The notes under the pieces are model-generated. The model was not told the origin of the DNA, did no database searches, and saw nothing but the letters and a program-made list of their open reading frames with translations. From Amycolatopsis nalaikhensis (GTDB lineage: Bacteria; Actinomycetota; Actinomycetes; Mycobacteriales; Pseudonocardiaceae): a stretch of DNA of 64,000 nucleotides. Position numbers and translations under genes: made by a program. Below are positions 59,299-64,000 of the stretch, in pieces (within the stretch, counting starts at the first letter, position 1; each line of letters begins with the position of its first letter). The stretch covers positions 9,431,501 to 9,495,500 of the forward strand of contig NZ_CP127173.1 of the NCBI RefSeq assembly GCF_030264295.1, read 5' to 3'.

Positions 59299-61402
59299 TC
59301 ACTGGTAGCGCAGCACGAGGTTGCCGAGGTGGTCGACGCGGCCGGTGACCCCGGCGGGGACCACGACCACCGTGGTCGGGACGTCGACGATCGCCGGGCC
59401 GACGAGCTCGTGGCCCGCCCGCAGCCGCGCGTAGTCGTAGACGGGCGTCGGCACGTAACCGATCTGGGAGTCGAGGCAGACCGAGCGTTCGCCGAGCAGC
59501 GCCTCCCGCGGGTCGGACCCGTCGGCGGCCGGGACTTCCGGCAGCGCGACCGGGAACCCGAGCCCCGCCTTGGCCCGCACGCGGTAGGTGATCGCCTGCA
59601 CGCCCGCCTCGCGGTAGCCCGCGCCACTGCCGTTGATGCGCTCGTACTGCTCCTCGAAGCGCTCGAGGATCTCCTCGCCGGTGCGTTCGGTGAACTTCGC
59701 GTCCGGGACGGCCGTCGAGAAGCTCGGTGACCTGCATCGAGTACCGCAGGTCGATCTCGCGGTGCAGGGACACGTCGTGGAACTTCACCTTCTGCCGGTC
59801 CAGCGCGCGCTGCAGATCGGTCTCCAGCCGCGCGAAGTGCGCCTCGAGCACGCTGTGGTCGACCGGGAACGACGACGGGTCGGACAGTTCCGCGCTCAGC
59901 GCGACGTCCGAAGCCGCCAGGCCGTAGGCCGAGAACGCCGACGCCACCGGCCCGAGCGGCACGACGACCTCGCCGACCCCCAGGTCCTGGCAGTACCCGG
60001 CGCAGTGCGCGGGACCGGCACCACCGAAGGCGTAGGCGACGAAGTCACGGGGGTCGTACCCGGCCTGGACGACGGCCCGGCGCAGGAGGTCGCCCGCCTG
60101 CGCGTTCTGCACCTCGTGGATCGCGATGGCGGCTTCCTCGACGGTGAGCCCGAGCGGCTCGGCGACGTGGACGCGGATCGCCTCCCGCGCCAGGTCCATC
60201 CGCAGCGGCTTGCGGCCGCCGAGCAGCCCGCGCTCGCTGAGGATGCCGAGCACCAGGTTGGCGTCGGTGTTCGTCGGCCGCGTCCCGCCGTTGCCGTAGC
60301 AGGCCGGACCGGGGACGGCTTCGGCGCTCTGCGGGCCGAGCCGCAGGTTCCCGCCTTCGTCCACGGACGCGAGCGCGCCCCCGCCCGAACCGATGGTGTG
60401 CACGCGGATCGTCGCCGCGTTGATCGGGAACTGGTTCACGATCGACCCCGGCGCCATCACCGGTTCGCCGTCGACGATCAGCCCGGCGAGGAACGTCGTG
60501 CCGCCGACGTCGGTGGTGATGACGTTGCGGTGGCCCAGCTGCCCGGCCAGCCGCATCCCACCGACGACGCCGCCGGACAGCACCGACCCCACGGTCGTGA
60601 TGGCGTGCTCCGGCGCCCGGTCGGCGGTGATGGTGCCGCCTTCGCTCTGCATCACCAGCAGCGGTCCTTTGAGGCCGCTCTCCTCCAGGTGCTTCTGCAG
60701 CGGCAGCAGGTAGGTGCGCAGGCGCGGGCCCACTTGGGCGTTCATGATCGTCGTCGACGTCCGCGCGAACTCGCGCATGCGGGGACTGACCTCCGAGGAC
60801 AGCGTGACGTACATGTCCGGCGCGATCTCGTGGATCAGCTCGCGGACCCGCCGCTCGTGACTCCCGTTCTTGAACGACCACAGCAGGCAGACCGCGATCG
60901 CCTCGACACCTTCGTCCACAAGGGACCGTGCGACGCGACGGACCTCGTCCTCGTCCAGGGGAACCAGGACTTTCCCGGCGTGGTCGATCCGCTCGGTGAC
61001 CTCCAGGGCCCGGTCCTTCGGGATCAGCGGCGCGGGCTTGCGCTGCCGGAGCGTGTCCTGGATCTCGTGGGCCGACCGGCCGAGCGTGCGGCCCTCGGCG
61101 TTCATGATGTAGATCGCGTCCCGGTGGCCCTTGGTGGCGATCAGCCCGACGTCGGCGACCTGGCCCTGGACCAGCGCGTTGATCGACGCGGTCGTGCCGT
61201 GGGCGATGTAGTCGGTCTGCGACAGCAGCTCGCCCACCTCGATGCCGAGCTCACCGGCGAGGTCTTCGATCGCGCGCATGACGCCGACCTCGCGGTTCGG
61301 CGGGGTCGTCGGCGTCTTGGCCGACACGATCCGGCCGGCGCCGTCGGAGGCGACGGCGTCGGTGAACGTTCCCCCGACGTCGATGCCCAGTGCGTATGGC
61401 AT
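59299..61402 (-). pseudogene. Hydantoinase A/acetone carboxylase beta-like subunit, frameshifted
   Basis: Two frames form one 700-residue HyuA protein. The first (61402 to about 59720) has the ATPase motif GIDVGGTFTDAV at its start, HGTTASINALVQGQ and TTDVGGTTFLAG. The second frame (to TGA 59299) continues with STAVPDAKFTERTGEEIL and later QAITYRVRAKAGLGF and VDVPTTVVVVPAG. One extra base in GAAGCTC (59719-59725 on the plus strand) explains the shift. ATG 61402 follows AGGAG. Everything else is intact, so the shift is either recent or a sequence error. Confidence 0.85.
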
Positions 61403-61419
61403 GGCGGTTCTCCTGGTTC

Positions 61420-63009
61420 TCAGCGCTGGTGGGCGGGGACGCGGCCGGTGGCGGTGTGCAGGACGTCGCCGGGCCGGACGTCGGCTCCGCCCAGCCAGGC
61501 GACGTGCTGGTCGGGGCGCACGAGCAGCAGCGGCGCCGGGTAGCGGCCGGGCAGGTCGACGACGGTGAGCGGGATCCCGAGTTCACGGGCCGCCAGTGCC
61601 CAGGCCGTCGTCCCGGCTTTCGGGTCGGTGCGCAACAGCGTGAAGCCGGGGCCGAGGACGTCGAACACCGACCGGCCGTCGTCGAGCCACCCGTGCGGGA
61701 GCCGGAACCCGGGCCGCGCCCGGTCCTGGTACTCCCCCATGGTGATCTCGGCTTGGTCCTCGCCGCCGACGATCAGCGGCGAACCCGCGTAGTGGTAGCC
61801 GAAGCTGAAGCCGTCCGGCGAATACCGCCGTGGCTCGGTGACCGCGAGCCGCTCGGCGAATTCCGCGCGGGCTCGCGCACCTTCCGGGCCGCTCAGGTGG
61901 ATGTCCGGCGAGACGTCCGCGAACGACGTGCGGGCCTGGGCGCCCACCGCGGCGGCGAACTGGTCGCCGACCGGCTTGCGTTCGAGTTCGTAGGCGTCGA
62001 GCAGCTCCGGCGGCGCCCACCCATGGTGGACCGCCGCCAGCATCCACGCCAGCGTCGCCGCGTCCTGGATGCCCGCGTTCATGCCGAACCCGCCGACGGG
62101 GATCCAGATGTGGGCGGCGTCCCCGGCCAGGAACACCCGGCCCGCGCGGTACCGCTGGGCGACGAGCCGGCGGCCGGTCCAGCGCACCACGCCGAGCACC
62201 TCGTGCTCGACGGATTCGCCGACCGCCTCCCGCAGCAGCTGTTCCGGGTCTTCACCTTCGGTGTCGTGGTCGGGGGCGAAAGCGACGTGGTTGAGCCACA
62301 ACGACTTCCCGTCGATGGCGATCAGCGACGCGATGCGCCGGCCGTAGGTCCAGTACGTCCACGCCCGGTCCCGCGCGGCCAGCCGCCCCAGCTCGGGTGA
62401 GCGGACGAAGGTCGACACGAACCGTTGGATCGCGTCGACGCCTTCGTAGCGGATGCCGAGCTGGCGGCGGACGGTGCTGTGGGCGCCGTCGCAGCCGACC
62501 ACGTACGCGCAGCGCAAGGTGCGGCGTTCACCGGCGTTCTCCACGACCGCTTCGACGTGGTCGTCGTGCTGCCGGATCTCGACCAGCCGGGTGCCGCGTT
62601 CGAGGGTCAGCCCGGGCAGCTTGCTCGCGTGCTTCTCCAGGATGGGCTCGAGGTACAGCTGCGAGATCCGGTGCTGCGGCTCCGGCGTCGGCCAGCTTTC
62701 CCGGCCCACCCCGGCCAGGACGTCGGCCGCGGACGGCAGGTCGATCCGGTAGATGTCCTCGCCGTTCAGGGTCGTGCGGTAGTGGATCGACGTCGGGTAG
62801 TCCTCGGGCAGCCCGGCGCGGCGGATCTCGTCGGCCAGCCCGAGCCGCCGGAAGATCTCCATCGACCGCGCGGACGTGGTGTTGCACCGCGGATTGACGC
62901 CGCGTCCCCCGGTCGCCTCGACGACGTGGCAGGCGACACCGCGCTGCGCGAGGTCGATGGCGAGGGTCAGCCCGGCGGGGCCGGCGCCGACGATCAGGAT
63001 TTCGGTCAT
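61420..63009 (-). CDS. FAD-dependent aromatic hydroxylase (PheA/TfdB type)
   Basis: A 529-residue class A flavoprotein monooxygenase. GxGxxG motif ILIVGAGPAGLTLAID (4-19), the DG motif VVGCDGAHSTVRRQLG near 170, and the GD motif RVFLAGDAAHIWIPVGGFG near 290. A thioredoxin-like C-terminal domain follows. It inserts one oxygen atom into an aromatic or related ring using NAD(P)H. The ATG overlaps the hydrolase stop (ATGA), and the hydantoinase A gene follows 17 bp downstream. Confidence 0.88.
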   Translation of the reverse strand: MTEILIVGAGPAGLTLAIDLAQRGVACHVVEATGGRGVNPRCNTTSARSMEIFRRLGLADEIRRAGLPEDYPTSIHYRTTLNGEDIYRIDLPSAADVLAGVGRESWPTPEPQHRISQLYLEPILEKHASKLPGLTLERGTRLVEIRQHDDHVEAVVENAGERRTLRCAYVVGCDGAHSTVRRQLGIRYEGVDAIQRFVSTFVRSPELGRLAARDRAWTYWTYGRRIASLIAIDGKSLWLNHVAFAPDHDTEGEDPEQLLREAVGESVEHEVLGVVRWTGRRLVAQRYRAGRVFLAGDAAHIWIPVGGFGMNAGIQDAATLAWMLAAVHHGWAPPELLDAYELERKPVGDQFAAAVGAQARTSFADVSPDIHLSGPEGARARAEFAERLAVTEPRRYSPDGFSFGYHYAGSPLIVGGEDQAEITMGEYQDRARPGFRLPHGWLDDGRSVFDVLGPGFTLLRTDPKAGTTAWALAARELGIPLTVVDLPGRYPAPLLLVRPDQHVAWLGGADVRPGDVLHTATGRVPAHQR

Positions 63010-63749
63010 GTGCTCAGGAACTCCCCTGCCAGCTTGACGAACTCGGCCGGCCGGTCGACGTGGATCCAGTGCCCGGCCCCGGCCACCACGTGCGCCTGCC
63101 CGTGCGGCAGCGCCTCGGCCAGTCGCTCGGAGACCTCGACCGGCTGCACCCGGTCCCGCTCCCCGTGCAGCGCGAGCACCGGCGTGGTGATCTTCGCGAG
63201 GTCGACCGGCGGCGGGCCGCCCACGACGTCGGCGAACATCGACCGGAACGCCGCCTCGGCGCCGGGCTTGAGTGCTTGCTTCAGCCGCAGCTCGGTGAGC
63301 TCGTCGAGGAGTCCTTCGTGGACGCTCTCGTCGGCGACCAGCCGGCCGAGGACGGCTCGCAGGGACCGCTTGGTCGGGTTGTCGTAGAAGGGAACCGCGG
63401 GCGGCAGCGGCCCGGTCCCGGCCCCGCCCATGACGACCGCGCGATCGACCCGGTCCGGCGCGACGGACAGCAGCGCGAGGGCGGCGGCCCCGCCCGCGGC
63501 CGAGTTGCCGACGAGGTGCACGCGGTCCAGCCCGTGGTGGTCGAGCAGCTCCAGCACCTGCCGGGCCCGGGCGAGCGCCCAGGCCCGCGGCCCCCGGAGC
63601 CCGCCCGTCCCGGCGATCTGCGAACCGAACCCGAGCAGATCCGGGGCCAGGCAGCGGAACTCGCCGTCGAAGCCGGCCCGCACGCTCGCCCAGTTGCTCG
63701 CGGCGTCGACACCGGGTCCGCCGCCGTGGAGCAACACCAGGGCAGGCAC
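63006..63749 (-). CDS. Alpha/beta hydrolase (meta-cleavage-product hydrolase type)
   Basis: A 247-residue hydrolase from GTG 63749, which lies 6 bp after GGAGG. LLHGGGPGVDAASNW (5-19) is the oxyanion/N-terminal signature of MhpC/BphD-type C-C hydrolases. The nucleophile Ser is in VGNSAAGGAA, the Asp in LHGERDRVQP and the His in GAGHWIHVDRP. It probably cleaves a ring-opened intermediate made after the hydroxylase step. It overlaps the hydroxylase gene (ATGA). Confidence 0.87.
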   Translation of the reverse strand: MPALVLLHGGGPGVDAASNWASVRAGFDGEFRCLAPDLLGFGSQIAGTGGLRGPRAWALARARQVLELLDHHGLDRVHLVGNSAAGGAAALALLSVAPDRVDRAVVMGGAGTGPLPPAVPFYDNPTKRSLRAVLGRLVADESVHEGLLDELTELRLKQALKPGAEAAFRSMFADVVGGPPPVDLAKITTPVLALHGERDRVQPVEVSERLAEALPHGQAHVVAGAGHWIHVDRPAEFVKLAGEFLST

Positions 63750-63787
63750 GTCCGTCCTCCTTCGCGGATCGTACGTCGGTTCGGGTC

Positions 63788-64000
63788 TCACGGCAGCCGC
63801 GCCAGGAACTCGTCGGTGCCGATCAGCCGCGACGACGTCAGCGCCATCACCCGCAGGGCGGCCAGGTGCATCTCGCTCGCGGACATCGCTCCGGCGCCGA
63901 GGTCCGGGTAGTCGCAGGACGCGCACGCGTCCGAAACCACCAGGGAGCGGAACCCGCGTTCCAAGGCCCCGCGCGCGGTGCCGAGGACGCAGCATTCGGT
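63788..64000 (-). CDS. Isochorismatase-fold hydrolase, C-terminal part (start outside window)
   Basis: The last 70 residues of a cysteine-hydrolase (isochorismatase-like) protein. TECCVLGTARGALERGF holds the catalytic Cys region, followed by LVVSDACAS and a helical tail (MSASEMHLAALRVMALTSS). Such enzymes include amidases for nicotinamide, ureidoacrylate and maleamate. It ends 38 bp upstream of the hydrolase gene and belongs to the same operon. Confidence 0.78.
   Translation of the reverse strand, partial: TECCVLGTARGALERGFRSLVVSDACASCDYPDLGAGAMSASEMHLAALRVMALTSSRLIGTDEFLARLP

Overview
The window is about 64 kb of very GC-rich DNA with dense genes, frequent GTG/TTG starts and many 1-8 bp start/stop overlaps. 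It carries actinobacterial hallmarks: an IdeR/DtxR-type iron box, a CsoR copper island, an F420-type luciferase-like oxidoreductase, DUF6153/DUF305 proteins, Ser/Thr kinases with FHA partners, and an ECF41 sigma factor. This fits a filamentous actinomycete; Amycolatopsis or another member of the Pseudonocardiaceae is my best guess. No rRNA, tRNA, CRISPR array, IS element or phage gene was seen, so this looks like ordinary chromosome with an accessory, environment-facing gene set.

Layout. 1-5.9 kb: a sugar-uptake locus with a GH32/68-like glycosidase (cut by the left edge), a LacI repressor, a perfect LacI-type operator, a lipoprotein binding protein, two permeases and an AraC regulator. 6.9-10.8 kb: an iron-siderophore importer behind an iron box, with both permease domains fused in one protein. 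11.2-15.2 kb: a TetR regulator divergent from an acyl-CoA ligase / F420-type oxidoreductase / SDR operon. 15.3-20 kb: a Ser/Thr kinase, a LysR regulator and small or unknown genes. 20-26.6 kb: a copper island (DUF6153, DUF305, CopA, secreted metal-binding protein, CopZ, CsoR, DHA2 exporter) with three near-identical copper palindromes, one of them in front of a barstar-family gene.

26.7-40.2 kb: an APC permease, a kinase/FHA pair, an unknown protein with a 19-residue tandem repeat coupled to a membrane OmpA-like protein, then a tightly overlapping operon of FN3 membrane protein, MoxR ATPase, DUF58 protein, transglutaminase-like membrane protein and kinase-like membrane protein. The last two lack residues needed for catalysis. 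40.3-51.6 kb: a DinB protein, an ECF41 sigma factor with an NDH-2-like flavoprotein, a frameshifted Old Yellow Enzyme, an RclR/RclA-like divergent pair, an MmyB-type regulator/aldo-keto reductase pair, and a TetR/3-hydroxyacyl-CoA dehydrogenase pair.

51.7-64 kb: an IclR regulator with 3-oxoacid CoA-transferase subunits, a broken secreted hydrolase next to what looks like its own inverted signal-peptide segment, a DUF308/flavoprotein operon with a promoter flanked by two palindromes, and a minus-strand catabolic operon running in from the right edge. That operon encodes an isochorismatase-fold hydrolase, a C-C-type alpha/beta hydrolase, an aromatic flavin hydroxylase, hydantoinase A (frameshifted) and hydantoinase B fused to an acetone-carboxylase-gamma-like domain. 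All functions are assigned by reading motifs; no database search was run.
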